Position numbers and translations under genes: made by a program. Shown here piece after piece: positions 7,405-14,472 of a stretch of 33,836 bases of DNA; position 1 is the first letter of the stretch, and the number at the start of each line of letters is the position of its first letter. This DNA is from CAZXCQ01 sp964639275 (GTDB lineage Bacteria > Desulfobacterota > DSM-4660 > Desulfatiglandales > Desulfatiglandaceae), in contig CAZXCQ010000027.1 of assembly GCA_964639275.1 (NCBI GenBank), positions 1 through 33,836 of the forward strand, given 5' to 3'. The notes under the pieces were generated by a model. The model was not told the DNA's origin. It ran no database searches and was given only the letters and a program-made list of their open reading frames with translations.

Positions 7405-8169
7405 GTGCTAAGACTTGAAAATGTGACAAAGAGTTTCGGTGGCCTGATGGCAGTGAATGGGGTCACCCTCAAACTTGGTGATGTGGGGATCACGGGTCTG
7501 GTGGGCCCTAACGGGAGCGGAAAAACCACCCTCTTTCACCTAATCACCGGGTTCTATAAGCTGGATCAGGGATCGGTCTATGTAGAGGATAGGCTCATCA
7601 GCGGGCTCCAACCTCACAGCATCAGCCGGATGGGTATTGTTCGGACCTTTCAGCAGACAAGGACCCTTCCCTTTATGACCTCACTGGAGAGCCTCCTGTC
7701 AGCGCCTCCCGGTCAGACGGGCGAGCGGCTTTTGTCTGTCTTTCTGAGGCCGGACGCAGTGCGTAAAGAGGAGGAGAAAAACCGGGAGATGGCCCGAGAA
7801 ATCCTTGATCTTCTTAAACTGACACCCCTTGCGGATCAACTTGCGAGCAGGCTCAGTTTTGGCCAGCAGAAACTCCTTGAACTCGGGAGGGTGCTGATGG
7901 CCAAGCCAAAAATGATCCTTCTCGACGAGCCGACCGCGGGCATAAACCCAACCTTGATCCGCCAATTGGTGGATCTTATCAGGAGACTTAGCAGCGAGGG
8001 AATCCAGATCTTCCTTATCGAGCACAACATGCCACTGGTGGCCGAGATTTGCCAGAGGATCTTTGTAATGGATTCAGGGGATCTGATATTCACCGGGACC
8101 CCTGCCGAGGCCAGAAAAGATCAACGGGTGATAGATGCCTACCTGGGGAGGGCCGGCCGTGCTGCTTAA
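7405..8169 (+). CDS. livG: Branched-chain amino-acid ABC transporter ATPase LivG
   Basis: 254 residues, GTG start 2 bases after livM. Nucleotide-binding motifs are complete: Walker A GPNGSGKTT (about 33-41), Q-loop in RTFQQTRTLP, signature LSFGQQKLLELGR (about 149-161), Walker B MILLDEPTAGINP and switch His in IEHNM. The signature reads LSFGQ rather than LSGGQ, a variant common in LivG proteins. It drives import together with LivF. Confidence 0.93.
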   Translation: MLRLENVTKSFGGLMAVNGVTLKLGDVGITGLVGPNGSGKTTLFHLITGFYKLDQGSVYVEDRLISGLQPHSISRMGIVRTFQQTRTLPFMTSLESLLSAPPGQTGERLLSVFLRPDAVRKEEEKNREMAREILDLLKLTPLADQLASRLSFGQQKLLELGRVLMAKPKMILLDEPTAGINPTLIRQLVDLIRRLSSEGIQIFLIEHNMPLVAEICQRIFVMDSGDLIFTGTPAEARKDQRVIDAYLGRAGRAA

Positions 8170-8866
8170 TGTGGACCGACTGAGTGCCGGCTATGGGCCA
8201 ATCATTATCCTTCACGAGGTCAGCCTGGAAGTGCTCAAGGGCGAAATCGTATGCATTATTGGACCAAACGGAGCCGGGAAATCCACCATGTTGAGGGCCA
8301 TTGCAGGTCAGATTGCCCCTTCGGGCGGAAAAATCATTTTTGATGGGAGGGATGCATCTCGGCAGAGCGTCGCGGAAAAGGGCCGAAACGGACTGATCTT
8401 TATCCCGCAGGGGGATAACATCTTCCCCGGTCTCACTGTCCTTGAAAATCTCGAGATCGCCGGTTCTGTCCTGCAGGATGATAAAGAGCTCCAAAAGGGT
8501 ATCGAGAGGGTTCTTGAAAAATTCCCGATGATAAGCGAGAAAAAGGACCGCCCCGCTCGCGTGCTCTCCGGCGGACAGCGTCAGCTACTGGCGCTCAGTC
8601 GAATCCTTATTCTCAACCCCCGGCTCGCCCTTGTGGATGAACCCTCGCTGGGGCTTGCCCCGCTGTTTGTCGATCTCATTTTCGGAGAAATTCAGGATAT
8701 GAACAGAAGGGATATCTCTTTCCTGATCGTGGAACAAAACGCCCGTAAAGGTCTGTCTGTTTCCCACAGAGGCTACGTCCTGGAACTGGGCGAGAACAGG
8801 CTCACCGGCACCGGACAGGATCTCCTTAATAACAGTGATGTCCAGCGGCTCTATCTGGGCGGTTAA
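8159..8866 (+). CDS. livF: Branched-chain amino-acid ABC transporter ATPase LivF
   Basis: 235 residues from a GTG at 8159. GGGGAG lies 8 bases upstream and the reading frame overlaps the livG stop by 11 bases, so translation is coupled; an upstream in-frame ATG at 8135 would lengthen the overlap and has a poorer site. Walker A GPNGAGKST, signature LSGGQRQLLALSR and Walker B LALVDEPSLGLAP are all present, and the switch residue region is VEQNAR, with Gln in place of His as usual for LivF. It is the last gene of the operon. Confidence 0.92.
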   Translation: MLLNVDRLSAGYGPIIILHEVSLEVLKGEIVCIIGPNGAGKSTMLRAIAGQIAPSGGKIIFDGRDASRQSVAEKGRNGLIFIPQGDNIFPGLTVLENLEIAGSVLQDDKELQKGIERVLEKFPMISEKKDRPARVLSGGQRQLLALSRILILNPRLALVDEPSLGLAPLFVDLIFGEIQDMNRRDISFLIVEQNARKGLSVSHRGYVLELGENRLTGTGQDLLNNSDVQRLYLGG

Positions 8867-8893
8867 CCGGGCCCTCGGGTGTGGGGGACTTTT

Positions 8894-9379
8894 TTAGAGG
8901 ACCACCTGCTCTCTGAACCCAAAGCGGATGGCGTTGTCCAGGTAGTAGATAAGGCTGGGTTGGAATTTGTAGAGCCTCACCTTGAATCGTTTTGAAAAGG
9001 CGGCCAGATCCAGTAATTGTCCGGGTTTAAAAAACTCTTCCGTAAAGGTAAACTTCTTCAGGTAGGCCCGGATGACCCGGACCGCCTCGGGACCCACAGA
9101 GACCGCCCCGATTTTCCCCGACATCTGAATCCCCCGGATCTCCTTCCAGGTGGATGCCACGGCATGGATCGCCGCGGATGCCTGGCCGCTTGCCAGGGAT
9201 TCCTGGATATGTCTGGATTCGGGATCGGAGAAGAAGTAAAAACACGCGTTCAGATACACATAGTAGACCGCTGCGGCCCAGGCCAGGCCACCTTTGGCCG
9301 TGGCAAGGGTCAGGGTGCTCTCTTGATCGATGATCTCTTCTGCCAGTCCCTTCAGGTCGTGACGATGTTCGGGTGCCAT
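8894..9379 (-). CDS. Pyridoxamine-5'-phosphate-oxidase-like (split-barrel flavin-binding) protein
   Basis: 161 residues. After an N-terminal helix the protein runs TLTLATAKGGLAWAAAVYYV (about 22-41), then FYFFSDPESRHIQESLASG and IRGIQMSGKIGAVS. This is the pattern of the FMN-binding split-barrel family, close to the YhbP/UPF0306 type rather than true PdxH. The substrate is unknown; such proteins bind flavin and reduce or protect small molecules. The ATG has AAGGG 8 bases upstream. It lies 21 bases downstream of the cation-efflux gene on the same strand and is probably co-transcribed with it. Confidence 0.75.
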   Translation of the reverse strand: MAPEHRHDLKGLAEEIIDQESTLTLATAKGGLAWAAAVYYVYLNACFYFFSDPESRHIQESLASGQASAAIHAVASTWKEIRGIQMSGKIGAVSVGPEAVRVIRAYLKKFTFTEEFFKPGQLLDLAAFSKRFKVRLYKFQPSLIYYLDNAIRFGFREQVVL

Positions 9380-9400
9380 TTTGAAAACCCTTACAAAACA

Positions 9401-10285
9401 CTAGATCAGGGCCTTGGAATCGCAGGTGTCACACTCTAATTGGAGGGTGACATGACCGATATTGTGCCGGCGTAGTCTGTCTTCGATTTTTCCCCTCAAC
9501 CTTTCGCACTCACTCATCATCATGTCTTCCACGTCCACGTGGGCCTCAAAGTGGATGTTCTGCTCATTGAGCATCCAGACGTGGACATGATGCATATTTT
9601 TGACACCCGGGATGGCCTCCACATCCCTCTGGATCTCCGTGAGGGAAATCGATTTGGGAGAGCCCATCATGATGACATTGGTGGCCTCTTTGATGATATC
9701 CCAGCTCCCCTTGAGGACATAAAGCGATATCAGGACCGTCAGCAATGGGTCCACCCAATAGACACCAAAAAAATAGATAAAGACCCCGCCGACGATCACC
9801 GCAACACTCGAGACCGCATCGCTAAAGAGGTGAAGATATGCGGAGCGGATATTCAGATTATCCTTGGAGCCCTTTCGCAGCAAAAGGGTCCCAATGATAT
9901 TGGCGACCAGCCCGATTCCGGCCACACCCACCATGAGGGTCCCTTTGATCGGTTCAGGGGCCATGAACCGCTCATAGGCCTCCTTGATCAGAAAAAAGCA
10001 GATGGCGATCAGGACTGCCGAGTTGATAACGGCCGCAATGATTTCGGCCCGCTTTAACCCGAAGGTGTAGCTCTCGGTGCGGGCCCGTTCGCTCAGACGG
10101 ACGGCAATATAGGCGACAATGATGGCGATGCCATCGCTAAAATTGTGGAGGGCATCCGAGATCAGCGACAGGCTGCCGGAGATAATCCCACCGATGACCT
10201 CTGCCACAGTGATGGCAAAGTTGAGCATCATGGTGATAAAGAGGCGGGTCTTGGATTGACCCCTGTGCGAATGATCTTCGCCCAT
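9401..10285 (-). CDS. Cation diffusion facilitator (Zn/Co/Cd efflux) protein
   Basis: 294 residues with six predicted membrane helices and a cytoplasmic C-terminal domain. The two metal-site motifs are visible: HNFSD (His47/Asp51) in helix 2 and HLFSD (His152/Asp156) in helix 5, as in zinc-transporting ZitB/CzcD proteins. Asp44 also lies in the helix-2 site region. The N-terminus is His-containing (GEDHSHRG). The C-terminal region has HHVHVWMLNEQNIHFEAHVD, the regulatory metal-binding ferredoxin-like domain. It exchanges cytoplasmic divalent metal for protons. The ribosome site is weak. Confidence 0.9.
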   Translation of the reverse strand: MGEDHSHRGQSKTRLFITMMLNFAITVAEVIGGIISGSLSLISDALHNFSDGIAIIVAYIAVRLSERARTESYTFGLKRAEIIAAVINSAVLIAICFFLIKEAYERFMAPEPIKGTLMVGVAGIGLVANIIGTLLLRKGSKDNLNIRSAYLHLFSDAVSSVAVIVGGVFIYFFGVYWVDPLLTVLISLYVLKGSWDIIKEATNVIMMGSPKSISLTEIQRDVEAIPGVKNMHHVHVWMLNEQNIHFEAHVDVEDMMMSECERLRGKIEDRLRRHNIGHVTLQLECDTCDSKALI

Positions 10286-10385
10286 GTTAACAAATCCAGT
10301 TATGGTGTCTCTTTACTACGGGGCGCATAGAGTTGTTTGCATCCTACTCAGTTCCCTCCTGACCCACAGTGGGGCTTCCCGACCA

Positions 10386-10820
10386 CTACTTCTTTAGCTC
10401 CTCCCACTTATCGTCTATCAGCTCGAGCAGGACCCCATTCATCTTTTTGGGATGGATAAAGGCGAACTCGCAATCGCGAAAGGGTCTGACCACTTCTCCC
10501 CTGGCGTCCGGAATAAGCGGATAGTCCTTTGCCTCTAACTCATCAATGGCCTCGCGGGTGTTATCCACATTAAAGCTGATGAGCATGATGCCTTCACCAT
10601 TTCGCTCGATGAACCGGGCCACATCTCCGTCTGGGGAGGTGGACTCCATTAACTCAAAACCTACTTCACCCACCCAGTATCTTGCCACATTGATCTTTTC
10701 AGGCTCATCCACGTAGGCGTCATCCGGCCCGGTCTTCCCCAGGATGGGTTCCCAGATCTTTTTGGCCGCTTCAAGGTCCTTGACGGCAATACAGATATGA
10801 TCCACCTTATTTGTCTTCAT
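10386..10820 (-). CDS. Methylmalonyl-CoA-epimerase-like VOC protein with altered metal site
   Basis: 144 residues, two VOC/glyoxalase repeats. The start KVDHICIAVKDLEAAKK (His8) and end HPKKMNGVLLELID (Glu133) match methylmalonyl-CoA epimerase, as does FIERNGEGI. In the family the segment after this is normally HHIAF, whose His binds the metal; here it is MLISF, so that ligand is missing. Classical epimerase activity is therefore uncertain, and another VOC reaction on an acyl-CoA or acid is possible. The gene is divergent from the hydroxyacyl-CoA dehydrogenase fusion, consistent with a role in acyl-CoA breakdown. Confidence 0.75.
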   Translation of the reverse strand: MKTNKVDHICIAVKDLEAAKKIWEPILGKTGPDDAYVDEPEKINVARYWVGEVGFELMESTSPDGDVARFIERNGEGIMLISFNVDNTREAIDELEAKDYPLIPDARGEVVRPFRDCEFAFIHPKKMNGVLLELIDDKWEELKK

Positions 10821-11158
10821 TTCCCTCCCCTTTGGATTGACGACTGTGGTTTAACTTCGTTGCAATCCTCATCAAAGCGCCATGCGGTCGGGCCAGGTGG
10901 GTCTCCCGGTCGAGGACAATCGATAGACCCTTGTATAGCTTTAATGTAGCTACATCGTCAGGCCCAGAATTCCCGGCAACCATCCCTGAAAATGCCCCCC
11001 CTTTGAGAGAAAAGCCGCTGGGTCAAGGTCTTGGAGCGGCAATCGCCCGGCCTTTTTTGCCTTGACAAAGATTTTGTACACGGTATACAAGTCTAACTCA
11101 ACAAAAAAGTTATATTTACAAAATATTCTAAATACTTAAACAGACAAGGGAGAAGACT
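10821..11158. other. Divergent intergenic control region
   Basis: 338 bases between the minus-strand epimerase-like gene and the plus-strand dehydrogenase fusion. There is no convincing gene. It contains the perfect 12-bp palindrome ATGTAGCTACAT at 10944-10955 and a promoter with an overlapping palindrome at 11062-11090. Both are candidate sites for shared control of the two divergent genes. Confidence 0.6.
11062..11090 (+). promoter_or_regulatory. Promoter with overlapping operator-like palindrome for the fusion gene
   Basis: TTGACA (11062-11067) and TATACA (11084-11089) are spaced by 16 bases. The 17-bp imperfect palindrome TTGTACACGGTATACAA (11074-11090) covers the spacer and the -10 element, where binding would block RNA polymerase. 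Palindromes built on TTGTA/TACAA are a common shape for GntR-family operators, and a GntR/FCD regulator is encoded at 13681. The assignment is inference. Confidence 0.6.
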
Positions 11159-13183
11159 ATGGATCACAAAAAAGAGCTATACGCTACTGCATATAACCCC
11201 CTATTAATCACACCCCGGCGCCCCCTTCCAAGGGAGGTGGCAGTAATCGGGGCCGGAACCATCGGTCCCGACATCGGGTATTACCTCAAGAGCGCACTGC
11301 CAGATATCCGGCTATATCTGGTGGATGTGGCTGAAAGACCCCTTGAGAGCGCCAAAAAGAGGCTGGGAGGCTATGTGCAAAAGGCCCTGGATCGAAGAAA
11401 GATGAAGCCGGATAAGGCCGAAGTCGTCCTGGAAAATATCTCCTATACCATGGACTATGATCAGATAAGGGACTGCGATCTCGTCATCGAGGCCGCCACC
11501 GAGAGCATACCGCTTAAGCAAGCCATCTTTGATCGGGTGGAGAAGATCGTCGGTCAGGATACGATCATCACCTCAAACACCAGCTCGATCCCGGCCGATC
11601 GGATCTTTTCAAAGATGGCAAGACCCCAGCGGACCACCATTACGCACTTCTTTGCGCCGGCATGGCGGAGCCTGCCCGTGGAAGTCATAGACTGGGAGGG
11701 GGCAGACCAGGAGGTGGTGGATTATCTCTTTTGGTTTTTTGCCCGGGCCGGAAAGGCCCCCATCATCACGGACAACGTCATCTGTTTTATGCTGAACAGG
11801 GTCTTTGAAAACTGGTGTAACGAGGCCGCTTATCTCCTAAAGGATGCCACGGCCAGCCAGATCGACAAGGTGGCCGAGGAATTTGTCGCCGCCGGCCCCT
11901 TCTTTGTCCTCAATATGGCAAATGGCAACCCGATCCTCATCGAGACCAACACCCTCAAGATGGAGGAGGGCGCCCACTACAGACCGGCATCGATTCTGGC
12001 GTCGGTTGACCGGTGGTCCACCCACCGGCCGGGGAGCCAGGTGGATCTCCCCGATGACCTAAAAGGAGCCATTCGGGACAGGTTGCTGGGGATCTTATTT
12101 TCCCAGTCATTTGATATCATTGACAGGGGGATCGGCACCCGGGAAGACCTCAACTTTGGCTGTCAGATCGCACTCGGGTTCAAAAAGGGCCCCCTTGATA
12201 TCATGCGTGAAGTGGGTGAAGGGGAGGTATCCCGAATCATGAAGAGATTTGAAGCGGAAAGACCGGGCTTCCCACAGCCCAAGGAGCCCTTTTCCGATTA
12301 TCAATACTTTAGGCGACACGTCCTGGTGGATGACAGGGAAGGGGTCAAGATTATCACCTTCCGGAGACCCCAGGCCTTGAATGCCCTTACGGATGAGGTC
12401 AATGACGAAGTCCTTGCCGCCTTGGAGCAGTACGTGGATGACGCCTCGGTTGAGGGATTTGTCATTACGGGGTATGGGAACACGGCCTTTTCAGCCGGCG
12501 CCGACATCGGAAAATTCCCCAGTATGCTGGGTGATAAAGATGCCTCGGTCGAGTACTCGAGGGACTGTGCAAAGGTCCAGGCGTTTATGGACCGGATGGA
12601 AAAACCGGTGGTTGCCGCTGTAAATGGGCTCGCACTGGGTGGAGGACTGGAGGTGGCGCTCAGGTGTCACAGCATTGTGGCCACCCGGAATGCCCGGTTT
12701 CAGTTCCCGGAGATAACCCTTGGGATCCTGCCGGGGATAGGCGGGTGTGTGGTCCCCTATCGGAAATGGCCGCAGGGGGCTTCGCTCTTCCATGAAATGA
12801 TCTGCCTCGCAAGACCCCTGGGGGCAAAGGAGGCATTTGAGATCGGGATGGTCAAAAAGACCGTGGGTGACTATCCCGCGCTCATCCAGGAGGCGATAAA
12901 GGCGGTCAAAGACCTCAAGGGCAAGATCGACAGGATACCTGAAGGAAAGGTCGAAATCGGGGACATCACCCTCCCTTCAGAGCCGATGGCCGGAAAACAA
13001 CCCCTGAGCAAGGAGGCGGCCGCCATCGCTGCAAAGACCATCAAAAGAGCGGCCGCCGCCGAGAGCCTATCTGAGGCCCTTGAGATCGGCTACGATGGAT
13101 TTGGTGAGATTGCATGCACTGCTGCCGCAAAGGAAGGGGTCTCGGCCTTTCTGGAAAAGAGAAGACCGGAATTCAAGAAGTAA
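11159..13183 (+). CDS. Bifunctional 3-hydroxyacyl-CoA dehydrogenase / enoyl-CoA hydratase (HADH-ECH order)
   Basis: 674 residues. The N-terminal NAD-binding domain has VAVIGAGTIGPDIG (27-40), SNTSS (139-143), the catalytic His163 in THFFAPAW and Asn213 in MLNR. A second dehydrogenase C-terminal segment follows (about 310-365). From about residue 390 a crotonase domain starts, with oxyanion-hole motifs FSAGADIGKF and NGLALGGGLEVA; both catalytic glutamates are present (Glu498 and Glu518 in FPEITLG). It should hydrate an enoyl-CoA and oxidise the hydroxyacyl-CoA to a ketoacyl-CoA. The domain order is opposite to FadB and matches the archaeal-type fusions (for example crotonyl-CoA hydratase/hydroxybutyryl-CoA dehydrogenase). 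Confidence 0.93.
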   Translation: MDHKKELYATAYNPLLITPRRPLPREVAVIGAGTIGPDIGYYLKSALPDIRLYLVDVAERPLESAKKRLGGYVQKALDRRKMKPDKAEVVLENISYTMDYDQIRDCDLVIEAATESIPLKQAIFDRVEKIVGQDTIITSNTSSIPADRIFSKMARPQRTTITHFFAPAWRSLPVEVIDWEGADQEVVDYLFWFFARAGKAPIITDNVICFMLNRVFENWCNEAAYLLKDATASQIDKVAEEFVAAGPFFVLNMANGNPILIETNTLKMEEGAHYRPASILASVDRWSTHRPGSQVDLPDDLKGAIRDRLLGILFSQSFDIIDRGIGTREDLNFGCQIALGFKKGPLDIMREVGEGEVSRIMKRFEAERPGFPQPKEPFSDYQYFRRHVLVDDREGVKIITFRRPQALNALTDEVNDEVLAALEQYVDDASVEGFVITGYGNTAFSAGADIGKFPSMLGDKDASVEYSRDCAKVQAFMDRMEKPVVAAVNGLALGGGLEVALRCHSIVATRNARFQFPEITLGILPGIGGCVVPYRKWPQGASLFHEMICLARPLGAKEAFEIGMVKKTVGDYPALIQEAIKAVKDLKGKIDRIPEGKVEIGDITLPSEPMAGKQPLSKEAAAIAAKTIKRAAAAESLSEALEIGYDGFGEIACTAAAKEGVSAFLEKRRPEFKK

Positions 13184-13207
13184 CCACCCCAGAAAGGCCC
13201 CCAAGCA

Positions 13208-13530
13208 TCCCGGTTTTGTGGCCTTTGGCTTCGCAGGCTTCCCCGATGTCCCCACCTGGTGGCATTTGGGGAGCCAGTTCTCGTCCACTATCCGCCGTGA
13301 GCAGGACAATGTCCCCCCATCAAGTGTGCCAGTTCCTTGATCGCTTCGATATTTTCCTCCTCCCCTTCCCCCCTTTCAATGGAGACTAGAAGTTCGGCCT
13401 GGGCGATATCGATCTCCCCTGCACCCATATCCACAAATTTCATAAACTCCTTGCCGGGGCCTGAGTAATCCTTCTTTACTGTGTTAAAGGCGTGGGGGTC
13501 TGCGCGCCCACCACCTATGAAAGCAGGCAC
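13208..13530 (-). pseudogene. etfA: Remnant of electron transfer flavoprotein alpha subunit (frameshifted)
   Basis: On the minus strand, FMKFVDMGAGEIDIAQAE and LLVSIERGEGEEENIEAIKE match the start of the FAD-binding domain of EtfA. The homology continues in another frame as SCSRRIVDENWLPK and HQVGTSGKPAKPK. The switch occurs at the six-G run 13313-13318, where one extra G would restore a continuous reading frame. Only about 105 of roughly 320 codons remain; the N-terminal domain and the C-terminal end are gone. There is no ATG start. EtfA passes electrons from acyl-CoA dehydrogenases, so the remnant suggests a beta-oxidation electron-transfer locus once stood beside the fusion gene. Confidence 0.75.
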
Positions 13531-13558
13531 GAGTGTAAATAATTTTTCTAAAGAGATA

Positions 13559-13624
13559 TTGACAAAAATAATTGCGGTTGTATAAAGCTAAAAACTAAGT
13601 TTAGTTTTTATGAACATGGTTCAT
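13559..13624 (+). promoter_or_regulatory. Promoter and two abutting palindromes upstream of the GntR gene
   Basis: TTGACA (13559-13564) and TATAAA (13581-13586) with a 16-base spacer form a strong promoter. Directly after it lie two palindromes: 9-bp arms AAAAACTAA/TTAGTTTTT around GT (13590-13609), and 6-bp arms ATGAAC/GTTCAT around ATG (13610-13624). They cover the expected transcript start and are good candidates for autoregulation by the GntR/FCD protein. Confidence 0.65.
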
Positions 13625-13680
13625 ATATCAAACAGCCTTAATAACAACTACATCTTAAAGGGAATTTTATAATTTGGGCC

Positions 13681-14466
13681 ATGGAAAATTTACGGTTTGA
13701 ACGGCTACCCTTTCGGCGAACTTCCGAGCGCATAGAAAAGATAATTAGAGAGGCAATACTCGGGGGAAAACTCAAACGTGGCGATCGGCTTCCAACAGAA
13801 AAGGAGATGGCAGCACAATTCGGAGTAAGCATAGTTACCCTAAGGGAGGCCTTAAGGGGGTTAGAGATTCTGGGACTGATCGAAAAAAAGAAAGGACAGG
13901 GGGGTGGCGTTTTTGTCTCTGAAATAGATGTTGATTCAATAAAAGTTCCCTTAGAGTACTTCTTGCGGTTAAAAGATCTGTCACCCCAACACCTTTATCA
14001 GGTACGAAAGATTATTGAACCGCCTGCCATAAGGTTAGCAAGCCAAAAAATAACCCCTGATGAAATCGAAAAAATAGAAGAGAACGTATCCTCTTGTGAG
14101 GAGCAATTAGAAAATGTAGGCCCGGTCCTCAATGAAGAAGACTTTTTTGAATTGGACCAAAAAAATAACGACTTCCACCGCCTGGTTGTCGGAGCAACCC
14201 ATAACCCCATATTGAGTTTGACTATCGATTATGTTTTCGATTTTCTCTGGGCATGCGAGACCAATTTGTTGATACCAGATGTTGATTATTCCATAGACAA
14301 CGTAAAGGATCACAGAAGGATTTTGGAAGGTCTAAAAAAGAGAGATGCAGAAAGGTGTGAACAAGAAATGTTTCGCCATCTGAGAAGATTAGATGAATAT
14401 CTTATAGAAAAAGAGAAAATGTTACAGTCCAATCGGTCAGAGCAGATCCCGAGAGGCAAAGGATAA
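13681..14466 (+). CDS. GntR-family (FadR/FCD type) transcriptional regulator
   Basis: 261 residues. The N-terminal winged helix (about 12-80) includes ILGGKLKRGDRLPTEKEMAA and VSIVTLREALRGLEILGLIE, the classic GntR signature. The C-terminal all-helical FCD ligand domain (about 105-245) contains the metal-binding Asp/His pattern: NNDFHRLVV, DHRRILEGL and MFRHLRRL. FCD domains bind organic acids or acyl-CoAs. It is the first gene of the plus-strand island and ends 6 bases before the aminotransferase, so the two form an operon. It probably represses the island until a pathway intermediate binds. The ribosome site is weak. Confidence 0.93.
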   Translation: MENLRFERLPFRRTSERIEKIIREAILGGKLKRGDRLPTEKEMAAQFGVSIVTLREALRGLEILGLIEKKKGQGGGVFVSEIDVDSIKVPLEYFLRLKDLSPQHLYQVRKIIEPPAIRLASQKITPDEIEKIEENVSSCEEQLENVGPVLNEEDFFELDQKNNDFHRLVVGATHNPILSLTIDYVFDFLWACETNLLIPDVDYSIDNVKDHRRILEGLKKRDAERCEQEMFRHLRRLDEYLIEKEKMLQSNRSEQIPRGKG

Positions 14467-14472
14467 TCAAAA

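Noticed and set aside
13193..13226. Terminator after the dehydrogenase/hydratase fusion
   Set aside because: AAAGGCC/GGCCTTT complement exactly but with a 20-base loop and no T-run, and the bases lie at the end of the etfA remnant.
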